Assembly (NCBI GenBank): GCA_036489975.1
Contig: DASXES010000071.1
Span: 1-64,000, forward strand
Source: Roseiarcus sp036489975
GTDB lineage: Bacteria > Pseudomonadota > Alphaproteobacteria > Rhizobiales > Beijerinckiaceae
DNA: 64,000 nt
Direction of reading: 5' to 3'
Part shown: positions 1 to 7,585 of the stretch, in pieces
Position numbering within the stretch: the stretch's first letter is position 1
Layout of the letters: every line of letters begins with the position of its first letter
Made by a program: the position numbers and the translations under genes
The notes under the pieces: model-generated
Seen by the model: only the letters and a program-made list of their open reading frames with translations
What the model was told of the DNA's origin: nothing
Databases searched by the model: none

Positions 1-69
1 ATGACGCTGGAAACCATTGCTCCTTTGAGCCATGATCCCGTCGTCGGGCTGCCTGTGGCGGCCGCCTGA
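1..69 (+). CDS. C-terminal tail of an open frame, probably an IS-encoded protein (partial)
   Basis: Frame 1 stays open from the first base to a TGA at 67-69 and gives about 22 residues ending in LPVAAA. The reading frame may begin outside the window. Because it lies just inside the putative IS21-like end, it could be the end of the element's transposase or helper ATPase (istA/istB type), but the visible residues are too few and too bland to identify it. Confidence 0.25.
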   Translation: MTLETIAPLSHDPVVGLPVAAA

Positions 70-286
70 CCAGCCCGGTCTCACCAGGCGAATGCGGCGG
101 CCATACCGCACCTGCTACACCACAGCACGGGACACGACCTAATGCCAACGTCGGATGACGCTTAATAACTCCATGTCGATCACTCCGATGCCCCCTGCCA
201 AGGCCAAGGGGGCTAGGTTCGAACATGGGTCAGTTCTCGGCGGAAAAACCCGTGGCGCCCGGGTCAGTTCTCAGTGGAAATCAACA
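1..286 (+). mobile_element. End of an IS21-family-like insertion sequence (partial)
   Basis: The motif GGGTCAGTTCTC occurs twice (227-238 and 261-272), followed by GGCGGAAA or AGTGGAAA, and the second copy ends in TCAACA at 286. Two internal copies of a terminal repeat ending in a TGTTGA-type tip are what IS21-family ends look like (family knowledge). A C-rich/G-rich hairpin-like segment lies at 190-212. The element's body lies outside the window to the left, so orientation and completeness cannot be judged. No target-site duplication can be tested. Confidence 0.6.
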
Positions 287-811
287 GCTTGACCTCTCGT
301 CTGGAAGAAATCCGGCTGGTCGAGCAATCGCATTTGCCGGTACCGTCATTTCTAGAGCATTGGACGGTCGGATTGATCAACGCTTCACTCGTCGCCGATT
401 CGGCAAGCGACCAATCTAACAGGCTTTATGCGGGTACCTTCCATCCTTGCCAGGAATAGGTTTGGACAAATTCCTGCTCGCCTGATCCAAAATCCCTGCT
501 CCGGCGAAAATCGTCCCAGAAATTCCCCCATTGGCGAGTAGGGAATTGCAACGGAACCTTAGCATAATCCGTCGCTGACGAGCGGTAGGAAACGAGCGAA
601 GAGCCCGAAACGCGAAAAATTCCCTGTTCTTTCCCTGCTAGTAGGGAATTCCAACAACAGAGACTGGTTTCGCAGGCCTGACCACGCCGCCCCGCTATAA
701 AGTTTTGATGTTGCTCCGTAATAGGGCATATGGCGCGTCAGTTGCGAGCGGGATTTCCGAGCCCGCGGCTGGAGAGACGTCGACCGTGAAGTGCTCCGCC
801 CGTCTCGAGTC
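287..811. other. Intergenic remnant with repeated AGTAGGGAATT motifs
   Basis: No convincing gene lies between the IS end and the TusA-like gene. The stretch is visibly less GC-rich than its surroundings. It has two related segments, at 536-557 and 640-660, each containing TAGTAGGGAATT or GAGTAGGGAATT followed by CAAC. The second forms a hairpin: AATTCCCT at 618-625 pairs with AGGGAATT at 643-650, with an inner CCCT/AGGG. It looks like an interspersed non-coding repeat or the scar of an older insertion. Confidence 0.4.
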
Positions 812-1066
812 ATGACCATCGCCAGGTTGGATCTGTCGGGATTGAAGTGTCCCCTGCCGGCGCTGAAGACACGCAGGGCGCTCAAATCCCTGGCGCCGGG
901 CGATCTCCTCGAGGTGCGCTGCACCGATCCCATGGCGGCGATCGACATTCCGCATTTGGTCGGGATAACGGGCGACCGGCTTGAGGCGATCGAGCGCAGC
1001 GAGATCGATATCGTGTTCCGCATTGAAAAGTCTGCTCCGGCGCTTGCGTCCAAGGCGCCGTGTTGA
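812..1066 (+). CDS. TusA-like sulfurtransferase/sulfur-carrier family protein
   Basis: An 84-residue protein of the SirA/TusA/YedF family. Its LKCPLP motif places the family's conserved, persulfide-carrying cysteine at about residue 13, followed by the short alpha/beta fold pattern (ALKTRRALKSLAPGDLLEV, then a DP and a hydrophobic strand). The ATG at 812 is chosen because family members start about a dozen residues before the CPxP motif; an in-frame start at 791 would add a non-homologous extension. Members pass sulfur to tRNA thiolation, molybdenum cofactor or other sulfur pathways. Fds needs Mo cofactor and FdhD-mediated sulfuration, so a role there is conceivable, but other genes intervene. 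The precise subtype is not assignable. Confidence 0.8.
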   Translation: MTIARLDLSGLKCPLPALKTRRALKSLAPGDLLEVRCTDPMAAIDIPHLVGITGDRLEAIERSEIDIVFRIEKSAPALASKAPC

Positions 1067-1160
1067 TCACGGCGTTGTGATTCCGTTTGGTTTGACACCC
1101 GGAAGCAGTGGACAAGACACTGCGAATGGGTTGGAGGGAGCCGCGGCGCATCGGCGCCGA

Positions 1161-1170
1161 CAAGGAGGAA
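1161..1170 (+). promoter_or_regulatory. Ribosome binding site of the oxalate decarboxylase gene
   Basis: A strong purine-rich Shine-Dalgarno (CAAGGAGGAA) lies a few bases before the ATG at 1174. It fixes that start against the longer in-frame ATG at 1108. Confidence 0.7.
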
Positions 1171-1173
1171 GGG

Positions 1174-2397
1174 ATGAGCGAATTCTCGCGCCGGGATCTT
1201 CTCTCGACCGCAATGGTCGCCAGCGCAGCGATGACGGCGACCGCCGCCAACGCCGCTGACCAGGTCCCCGAGCCGAGTCGTGCGCCCGGGGTCGGCGGCA
1301 CGGATCCCGTGCCGGGCGGCGTCGCGCGCGAGGCACAGAACCCTGACCTCATCAATCCGCCGGCGACCGATTCGGGAACCCTGCCCAATCTCAGGTTTTC
1401 CTTCGCCGATGCTCATGTGAGGCAATCGAGCGGCGGGTGGACGCGGCAGGTCACCGTGCGCGAACTCGCCATCTCGAAACCGATCGCGGGCGTCGACATG
1501 CGGCTCAACGCCGGCGGAATCCGCGAGCTTCACTGGCACAAGCAGGCCGAATGGGCCTACATGCTTTATGGAACGGCCCGCATCACAGCAATCGACCCGC
1601 ACGGGCGCAACTTCGTCGACGACGTCGGCGTCGGCGACCTCTGGTATTTCGCCGGCGGCATTCCCCATTCGATCCAGGGGCTCGGCCCGGACGGATGCGA
1701 GTTTCTGCTTGTCTTCGACGACGGCGACTTCGACGAGGACAGCACGTTTCTGCTCAGCGACTGGTTCAAGCACGTTCCCCCCGAGGTCTTGAGCAAGAAC
1801 TTCGCCGTGCCGGCCGATCTATTCGGGCATACCCCCGATCCCCGTGAGCTCTACATATTCAAGGCGCCCGTCCCCGGCCCGCTCGGGCCCGACAAACTGA
1901 TGGGCGCCGAGCCGGTTCCGCAAACCTTCAGCCATCACATGCTGGCGCAGGAGCCGGTCAAGACCAAGGGCGGAACGGTGCGGATCACCGATTCGAGCGT
2001 CTTTCCCGCCTCCAGGAACATCGCAGCCGCCCTCGTCGAGGTCGAGCCTGGAGGCATGCGTGAGCTCCATTGGCATCCCAACACCGATGAGTGGCAATAT
2101 TACCTCGAAGGGCAGGCGCGCATGGGCGTGTTCGCGGCGAATGGCCAGGCGCGGACGTTCGATTTCCTCGGCGGCGACGTCGGCTTCGTCCCCTTCGCCA
2201 TGGGCCATTACATCGAAAACACCGGCTCGAGCCCCTTGCGCTTTCTCGAGATCTTCAAGAGCAGCCATTACGCCGACGTGTCGCTCAATCAATGGCTGGC
2301 GCTGACGCCGCCCGAGCTTGTGAAAGAGCACCTCAAGCTGCCGCCGGCGTTCATGGACGCCCTGAGCAAGACGAAGCATCCCGTCGTTCCGGCCTGA
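1174..2397 (+). CDS. Oxalate decarboxylase-type bicupin, Tat-exported
   Basis: A 407-residue protein. The N-terminus has a twin-arginine signal (SRRDLLSTAM) and an AxA site near ANAAD, so it is probably exported folded. Two cupin domains follow, each with Mn-ligand sets: His120, His122, Glu126 and His165 in the first; His299, His301, Glu306 and His345 in the second. The flexible lid that distinguishes decarboxylase from oxidase reads DEDST at 187-191, against SENST in Bacillus OxdC. The catalytic glutamate is kept at 188. Expected reaction: oxalate to formate and CO2. Formate would feed the NAD-linked formate dehydrogenase encoded at 7-13 kb. The product is larger than single-domain cupins and matches bicupin oxalate decarboxylases. 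Confidence 0.88.
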   Translation: MSEFSRRDLLSTAMVASAAMTATAANAADQVPEPSRAPGVGGTDPVPGGVAREAQNPDLINPPATDSGTLPNLRFSFADAHVRQSSGGWTRQVTVRELAISKPIAGVDMRLNAGGIRELHWHKQAEWAYMLYGTARITAIDPHGRNFVDDVGVGDLWYFAGGIPHSIQGLGPDGCEFLLVFDDGDFDEDSTFLLSDWFKHVPPEVLSKNFAVPADLFGHTPDPRELYIFKAPVPGPLGPDKLMGAEPVPQTFSHHMLAQEPVKTKGGTVRITDSSVFPASRNIAAALVEVEPGGMRELHWHPNTDEWQYYLEGQARMGVFAANGQARTFDFLGGDVGFVPFAMGHYIENTGSSPLRFLEIFKSSHYADVSLNQWLALTPPELVKEHLKLPPAFMDALSKTKHPVVPA

Positions 2398-3067
2398 GCG
2401 TGCCCGGCGGGGGGGATCGCCGCGTTGACCGCCACGCAGCGCGGTTCGGGCGCTTGAGACGCGCCCTTCCGGGGGCGGGCGTCAGGTCGATTTGGCTTTT
2501 CTTGGCCGCTCACGATTTCGTTGCGAAAGCACCCGCTCGACCCTATTGGATTTCCTTGTAATTCCTTGGATTCTCTCGTCCGAAATGAACCTTTTCAATG
2601 GGTTACGATGGATTTTCCGCGTCGAGATTTTTCTGGTCCCTTTTGCTCCGTGGCGCGGTCTTGGCCAGCAAGGCGCTGTCGCGTTGGGGGAAGCCTGGGG
2701 ATGCTGAAAGACAGGATTGCTCATCGGGACAGAGTCTATCTACGTTTCGGTTTTTCCGCAAGTTTTTGTTGGCTCTCGCGGATTACGGTGAGATCGCCCG
2801 GAAGGGAGCGGCGCCATTGGCTAGGGACGACAAGGGCGGCGTTTGGGGGTTAAGTTAGCTGTCACCGTAGTGCGCAATGCGCCCCCAATGCCCACCGTAA
2901 TATCCGGACTCGCGCCCTGGTTGTTGAAGCTGAAGGTCATGAGGTGGCGCCCGACCCGAGGCCGGACGCCGCTGCGCGAAAGGAGGCTCGCGCGAGAGCC
3001 GAGCGCGTCGATCCGGCAAGCCCGTTGCTCGAGACCGCGGGCTCGAGCACTTGGACGCGGGCTCGGT
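2398..3067. other. Long intergenic stretch with no supported gene
   Basis: Several overlapping short open frames exist, but none has a good ribosome binding site or recognisable composition. A GC-rich inverted repeat just after the oxalate decarboxylase gene (2458-2482, GACGCGCCC against GGGCGGGCGTC, imperfect) could act as its terminator. On the minus strand, 2821-2940 encodes a 39-residue frame that reads like ordinary protein (FNNQGASPDITVGIGGA) and may be a gene fragment. Otherwise I see nothing. Confidence 0.4.
2821..2940 (-). pseudogene. Possible gene fragment of unknown origin
   Basis: A 39-codon frame starts at an ATG (2940) without a Shine-Dalgarno. It has a protein-like composition with alternating hydrophobic and polar residues (DITVGIGGALRTTVTANLT) and then turns basic and stops. 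This may be a leftover of a longer gene in a region with no other coding content. No family is recognised. Confidence 0.2.
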
Positions 3068-3280
3068 CTAGCGCCGCTCCTCCAGTTGCCTGACCCGCTG
3101 CTCGAGCCGCTGCATCGTGAGGGTCAGCGCGTCGTAGCCGAGCTTGTGAGTGTCCCCAAGACTCGCCAGCGCCGTCATAGTGCTCTGGTGTTGATCGCGA
3201 GCGATCTTGAAACCATGCCAGACTATATAGACGATGGCGCCAAGTAGAATCACGATAAGCCAAATAGCAATTCCTGTCAT
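3068..3280 (-). CDS. Small membrane protein with C-terminal coiled coil
   Basis: A 70-residue product. Residues 3-22 form one hydrophobic segment (TGIAIWLIVILLGAIVYIVW). A polar helix follows, ending in heptad-like leucine/arginine spacing (LTLTMQRLEQRVRQLEERR) that suggests a coiled coil. The architecture is that of a single-pass inner-membrane protein with a cytoplasmic helix. The start is the only reasonable ATG, but no strong Shine-Dalgarno precedes it. It stands alone, transcribed toward the oxalate decarboxylase gene. Function unknown. Composition and architecture favour a real gene, though it could still be spurious. Confidence 0.45.
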   Translation of the reverse strand: MTGIAIWLIVILLGAIVYIVWHGFKIARDQHQSTMTALASLGDTHKLGYDALTLTMQRLEQRVRQLEERR

Positions 3281-3621
3281 GCGAAGCCGTGCAATGGAGG
3301 GACAGCAATCTTTGTATCAAAAGTGGACGTTCCGAGCGAGCGCGCAACTTAAGCAGGTTGCAAAAGAACATCCTGAGCCAGAAAAATCTTGTGATCAATC
3401 AACGCTCTTGTGGCAGGCGGTGAGACTGGATCGGGGACTCGGTCCGTGCAGAAGCTGGCCCCGTGGCGTAACTGGCGTTGCTGCGCCCGCTCTGAGGCGC
3501 TCATTCAGGGTTGTCAGATCGTTCCTGGAGCAACGCGTCGAAAGGTTGAAGCCCGATTGTCTACCCCGCGGTCCGAACACAGTTTAGGCTTGGGCGTTTC
3601 GTGTGTCGTTGGGGAGTGTTC
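3281..3621. other. Intergenic region upstream of the FAD oxidoreductase pseudogene
   Basis: About 340 bases between two divergently oriented genes, probably holding both promoters. No clear promoter boxes, repeats or additional gene could be recognised. Confidence 0.3.
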
Positions 3622-4958
3622 ATGTCTGGTTCGATTGCGAAACAAGCCGTTGTCATTGGCGCAGGCATGGGCGGGTTATGCGCCGCGAAAGCTGTCGCGC
3701 CGTTCTTCGAAACCCTGACCGTTCTGGAGCGCGATGCGCTGCCCCAGACGCCGAGCCCTCGTGCGGGTACGCCGCAGGACCGCCAGGTGCATGTCCTTCT
3801 GGCCGGCGGAAGCCGCGCGCTGGAGAGCCTTTTTGGCGGCCTTGAAAACAAGTTGATTGAAGCTGGCGCCGTCAAGGTGCAGCTGAACCGCGACGCCCGC
3901 CTGGAATATCCGGGATGTGACTTTCTGCCGAGGCGCGACCTTGGCGTTCCCGTCACGTGCCAGTCTCGCCCGCTCTTGGAATGGATTTGTCGGAAAGAAC
4001 TGGAGCGCGAGCCGAATGTCGAGATCCGGCCGCGCTGCCGGGTGAGCGCTCTCTCGCCCTCCACCGACCGTGACGCCGTGACCGGGGTCCGATTCGATCA
4101 GGACGGCGCGGTCACGACGATTGCGGCCGACCTCATCATCGATGCTTCGGGCAGGGCGGCGCCGACGCTGTCCTTCCTGGAGGCGACAGGTCGAAGAAAA
4201 CCGTCGGAAAGCGAGATTGGAATCGACATGGCGTACGGCTCCGTCATTTTCGAGCCGCCAAGCGATCCGCCGGATTGGAAGCTGGTCACCATCTCGCCGC
4301 CAAGCCTCAGGGCCTTCGTAGCGGCGCGATCGCCCCTCTGGAAGGCGGCCGGTGGATCGTCACGCTGATGGGGGCCCATGGGGATGGTCCTCCAAATGAC
4401 CTCGATGGGTTCAGGGCTTTCGCCAAGAGCCTCCGCGCGCCGACAATCTACAACGCGATCGAAGGCGCTCAGCCCATGACCGACGTCATGCGCTTCAACC
4501 TTCCAAGCAGTCTCAAGCGGCATTTCGATGGGGTTGAGCGCTTTCCCCGGGGTCTCATTCCGCTCGGAGATTCGATCTGCCGATTCAATCCTGTTTTCGG
4601 GCAGGGCATGAGCGTCGCCGCTCAGGAGGCCGTTGCTCTCCGCCACATCCTTGAATCGCGCCAGGCCGAGGCTGATCCGCTGGGCGGGCTCGCTGACGCC
4701 TTTTTCGCTGAGGCGCGCGCAATCATCGAGACGCCCTGGGGAGTCGCGATGTCCGATCTGGCCTATCCGCAAACGCGAGGGGATCGGCCGGCGGATTTAG
4801 CGCAACGCATGCAGTTCCAAGCCCGGCTGCAGCGGCTCATGATCGAGGATCCCACCGTCCAGAAAGTCGTCACCGAGGTCAACCATCTCATCAGGCCAAG
4901 GAGCGCGCTGAGAGACCCTGAGCTTGTTGAGCGCGTGAGAGCCGTGACTCTGTCTTAA
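3622..4958 (+). pseudogene. FAD-dependent monooxygenase/oxidoreductase, interrupted by a one-base frameshift
   Basis: The upstream frame (from ATG 3622) carries the Rossmann FAD-binding motif VVIGAGMGGLCAAKA, an Arg after the first strand region and a DASGR motif. The downstream frame, open from about 4275 to the TAA at 4956-4958, carries LEGGRWIVTLMG and the second flavin motif (GDSICRFNPVFGQGMS). The two frames are consecutive pieces of one protein of about 445 residues, related to flavin-containing aromatic hydroxylases and geranylgeranyl-reductase-like enzymes. They meet between about 4290 and 4312, consistent with loss of one base, perhaps in the CCGCC run near 4296-4302. Substrate unknown. 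It is either a recent pseudogene or a sequence error. Confidence 0.75.
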
Positions 4959-5012
4959 GGCCTCGGAGGAAAGGCCGCGGCAGAGCCTCTGTTCCCACGA
5001 AACTGTTTTGAT

Positions 5013-5228
5013 TCAGAAATCGCTGGCGATTCCCTTGACTTCCCAGTCGCCATAGCGCGCCGGATCAAGACCGCCGCGGCCGTTGAGCTCGCGCGGCGGG
5101 GACGGCTTCGCCTCGGCCCGCCGCGCCTCCGCCTCCTTCAGCGCTCTTTGCGCGGGCGCCGGCAGATTGCGCGGCGCCGGATCGCCGCCCTGCGGGCGGG
5201 TTCCTGAATCCGGAGGCTGGTCATTCAT
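5013..5228 (-). CDS. SdhAF4-like protein (DUF1674 family)
   Basis: A 71-residue protein with a disordered, Pro/Ala/Glu-rich N-terminal half. The conserved C-terminus is GRGGLDPARYGDWEVKGIAS followed by DF, the hallmark of the DUF1674/SDHAF4 family. Mitochondrial SDHAF4 binds FAD-loaded succinate dehydrogenase subunit A before complex II assembly; bacterial members are presumed to do the same. The gene lies just downstream of the Sco/SenC gene on the same strand, so both may take part in respiratory complex assembly. No sdh gene is in the window. Confidence 0.8.
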   Translation of the reverse strand: MNDQPPDSGTRPQGGDPAPRNLPAPAQRALKEAEARRAEAKPSPPRELNGRGGLDPARYGDWEVKGIASDF

Positions 5229-5305
5229 ATCCGGGTCGCCTCAACTTTGTTTGGCGAAATGGCGGGGAGCGCCATGGTTCGCCGGCCGGCAGGCGGGGGC
5301 CGGTT

Positions 5306-5914
5306 TCAGAGACGCGCTTCAAGGTCCTTCGCCGCTTGCTCAGGCGCCCGCTCGACGTTGAACGCCTCGACGAAGGCGCCGTTCTTATCCATCAGATAGA
5401 CGACCGAACTGTGGTCCATCGAATAGTCGCCGTCCGGCTGCTTCTCCCCCTTGCGCGAGAATACCCGAAACGTCTTCTCCGTGGCTGCGACGGATTGCGG
5501 GCTGCCGGACAGTCCGACGATGGCGGGATTAAAGCTGCTGACGTAGTCCTGCATGACCTTCGGCGTGTCGCGCTCGGGGTCGACAGTGATGAAGAGAGCG
5601 GGAATAGCCTTATTCCCCATCCTGGTCAGAATGTCGGAAATGTGCGCGAGCTCGGTCGGACAGACATCAGGGCAGTGGGTGTATCCGAAATAGACGAGGA
5701 ACGGCCGTCCTCGCAGCGTCTGATCGCTAACCGTCTTGCCGTCCCCGTTCTCGAGCGCGAAAGCGCCCCCGATCAACGCGGCGCGCGGTCTCTCTGTCGA
5801 GCTTATGAGTATGAACGCAGCAAATCCGAGGGCCAGAATAACCAACGCGGTCGCGACGGCGCGGACTGCAGGCGCCGGCGATCGCGGCTGATTGCTGGGC
5901 TGAGCTTCCGGCAT
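5306..5914 (-). CDS. Sco1/SenC family copper chaperone
   Basis: A 202-residue, membrane-anchored thioredoxin-fold protein. A hydrophobic helix (ATALVILALGFAAFILI) follows a short Pro-rich cytoplasmic tail. The copper ligands are Cys81 and Cys85 in THCPDVCP and His168 in MDHSS. Sco proteins deliver copper to the CuA site of cytochrome c oxidase in the periplasm and may act as thiol oxidoreductases. The ATG at 5914 is preferred because GGAGG lies five bases upstream; the frame extends further to 5989 without such a signal. An SdhAF4-like gene follows on the same strand. Confidence 0.9.
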   Translation of the reverse strand: MPEAQPSNQPRSPAPAVRAVATALVILALGFAAFILISSTERPRAALIGGAFALENGDGKTVSDQTLRGRPFLVYFGYTHCPDVCPTELAHISDILTRMGNKAIPALFITVDPERDTPKVMQDYVSSFNPAIVGLSGSPQSVAATEKTFRVFSRKGEKQPDGDYSMDHSSVVYLMDKNGAFVEAFNVERAPEQAAKDLEARL

Positions 5915-6057
5915 CGGACCTCCATTCGGCGTCGCTCGGGGAATTCCATAGCGATCAAATTGGGCGATCTCCAGACCGGAGGGATCCAAGCCAATAGAAT
6001 TCTGCTATTGACGCCGCCTTGGCGCTACGCCACGACAAACGCTTGGGAATTGGGCCT

Positions 6058-6996
6058 ATGGTCCTGCGTCAACTCGAATATCTCGCGGCGCTTGCCCGCG
6101 AAAAGCACTTTGGCCGCGCCGCGGACGCCTGCCATGTGTCGCAGCCGACACTATCGGCCGCCATTCGTCTTTTGGAGGAGGACCTCGGGGCGCCGATCGT
6201 CGAGCGCGGCCATCGGTATGTCGGCCTGACCCCGCAGGGACAGGTCGCCCTGGAGCATGTCCATCGAATCCTTGCCGAGGTCGAGAATCTTCGCCGCGGA
6301 CTGGAGGAGATCGACAAAGGCCTGACCGGCCGTCTCCGGATCGGCGCCATCCCGACCGCGCTACCGATCGTCTCCCAGCTCACCGGTCCGTTCTTCAACC
6401 GCTTTCCGGGCGTGACGGTCGCGGTGCTGTCCCTTAACAGCCACGAGATCGATCGCGGGATCGAAGATTTCGAACTCGACGCGGGTCTTACCTATCTCGA
6501 CGCCGAACCGCTCGGGCACGTCAAAGCCAAACCCATTTGCATCGAGGAATATCTGTTCCTCACGCCTATGACCGGCGCGTTCGCCGGGAGTTCGCAGGTC
6601 ACGTGGCGCGAGGCGGCCAGCGCGCCCTTGTGCCTGCTCACCCCCGATATGCAGAACCGGCGGATCATCGACGGCGTCTTCCGCTCGGTCGGCGCGAAGC
6701 CAGTTCCCGCGGTGGAGACCAACTCGATCTACAACCTGGTGTCGCACGTAAGCGCGGGCCAGTGGTCGGCGATCGTGCCCCGCCAGCTCTTGCGTTTCTT
6801 CGGCTTGCCGGCGGGCACACGCGCGATTGAGCTCGTCGAGCCGGTCGCCCTGCGCACGATAGGCCTCGTGATGAGCGACCGCGAGCCGCCCTCGCCGCTC
6901 GCCCGCAATCTGTTCGCCATGCAATTGCCCGACGATATCGCGGCGCTCATCCAGCCGCCAAACCCGCTTCGCGAGGAAGAAGGAAAGGCGCGATAG
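6058..6996 (+). CDS. fdsR: LysR-type regulator of formate dehydrogenase (FdsR)
   Basis: A 312-residue LysR protein. The N-terminal winged helix-turn-helix (LRQLEYLAALAREKHFGRAA, then SQPTLSAAIRLLEEDLG) is followed by a periplasmic-binding-like effector domain from about residue 90. A LysR gene of this type immediately upstream of fds operons, on the same strand, is common in alpha- and betaproteobacteria and is called fdsR. The start at 6058 gives the canonical beginning; the frame can be extended to 6019 without homology. It presumably controls the downstream operon in response to formate. A palindrome ATAG-N7-CTAT overlaps its stop codon and may be a binding site for it. Confidence 0.88.
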   Translation: MVLRQLEYLAALAREKHFGRAADACHVSQPTLSAAIRLLEEDLGAPIVERGHRYVGLTPQGQVALEHVHRILAEVENLRRGLEEIDKGLTGRLRIGAIPTALPIVSQLTGPFFNRFPGVTVAVLSLNSHEIDRGIEDFELDAGLTYLDAEPLGHVKAKPICIEEYLFLTPMTGAFAGSSQVTWREAASAPLCLLTPDMQNRRIIDGVFRSVGAKPVPAVETNSIYNLVSHVSAGQWSAIVPRQLLRFFGLPAGTRAIELVEPVALRTIGLVMSDREPPSPLARNLFAMQLPDDIAALIQPPNPLREEEGKAR

Positions 6997-7007
6997 GATT
7001 CGCCTAT
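6993..7007. promoter_or_regulatory. ATAG-N7-CTAT palindrome, candidate LysR-family operator
   Basis: The sequence ATAGGATTCGCCTAT sits at the end of fdsR, overlapping its TAG stop, and extends to CGATAGG/CCTATCG arms (6991-6997 and 7003-7009). ATAG-N7-CTAT is the half-site architecture of OxyR-type LysR regulators (known). It lies about 90 bases before fdsG, a suitable distance for an activator recognition site. It could also serve as a weak hairpin at the end of fdsR. Confidence 0.4.
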
Positions 7008-7050
7008 CGGACCTTCCAAACGTTTAATTTGAATCTAAGCCTCCCCGAGC

Positions 7051-7094
7051 GCATTCTTTATAGGCTTTGGGAGCATTCTTTGTAAGCTTTGGGA
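7051..7094 (+). repeat. Tandem duplication of 22 bp in the fds leader
   Basis: Units 7051-7072 and 7073-7094 are identical at 20 of 22 positions (GCATTCTTT, A or G, TA, G or A, GCTTTGGGA). The second unit supplies most of the fdsG Shine-Dalgarno GGGAGG (7091-7096). Each unit also carries a TTTGGGA element, so the leader holds two copies of a near-Shine-Dalgarno sequence. Confidence 0.8.
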
Positions 7095-7102
7095 GGATGT
7101 CA

Positions 7103-7585
7103 GTGTCCGGCCGAACGGCCTTTGATCTGGATTTGGCGCGATCGCTGATCGACCGTAAGCGCGACGCGCGCGGGTCGATGCTCCCGATCCTGCACGATCT
7201 GCAAGCGCAGTTCGGCTACATCGACGAGCGCGTCATCCCGCTCATCGCTGGTGCGCTCAACGTTTCGCGCGCCGAAACGCTAGGCGTGATCAGCTTTTAT
7301 CACGATTTCCACCGCTCGCCGACCGACGCCCGGGTGTTGAAACTTTGCCGCGCCGAATCCTGTCAGGCGATGGGCTGCGAAGAGCTGGTTTCCCATCTTG
7401 CCGTCCGTCATGGAATCACGCTCGACGATGCGGACGAAAGCTCCGAGCTTCACGTCGAGACGGTCTATTGCCTGGGCAATTGCGCGCTGTCTCCGTCCGC
7501 ATTGCTCGATGGCGAGCCGATCGGCCGTCTCGACCGGGATCGCATCGACGCGATCGTCGCCGACGCGCAAGGGAAGACGCAATGA
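7103..7585 (+). CDS. fdsG: NAD-dependent formate dehydrogenase, gamma subunit
   Basis: A thioredoxin-like [2Fe-2S] protein of the NuoE type, about 160 residues. The four cluster cysteines are Cys82 and Cys87 (LCRAESC) and Cys123 and Cys127 (CLGNC). FdsG passes electrons within the cytoplasmic FdsABGD complex that oxidises formate with NAD+. Start choice: GGGAGG at 7091-7096 directly abuts an ATG at 7097, leaving no spacer, whereas the GTG at 7103 has a six-base spacer, so GTG is preferred; the difference is two codons. The stop overlaps the fdsB start as ATGA. First gene of the operon fdsG-fdsB-fdsA-fdhD-fdsD. Confidence 0.93.
   Translation: MSGRTAFDLDLARSLIDRKRDARGSMLPILHDLQAQFGYIDERVIPLIAGALNVSRAETLGVISFYHDFHRSPTDARVLKLCRAESCQAMGCEELVSHLAVRHGITLDDADESSELHVETVYCLGNCALSPSALLDGEPIGRLDRDRIDAIVADAQGKTQ

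Noticed and set aside
210..226. GGTTCGAAC segment resembling a tRNA T-arm
   Set aside because: No acceptor stem, anticodon arm or CCA context surrounds it; it belongs to the IS end.
559..1773. 404-codon minus-strand frame at the left of the window
   Set aside because: Runs opposite the TusA-like and oxalate decarboxylase genes and has no recognisable domain.
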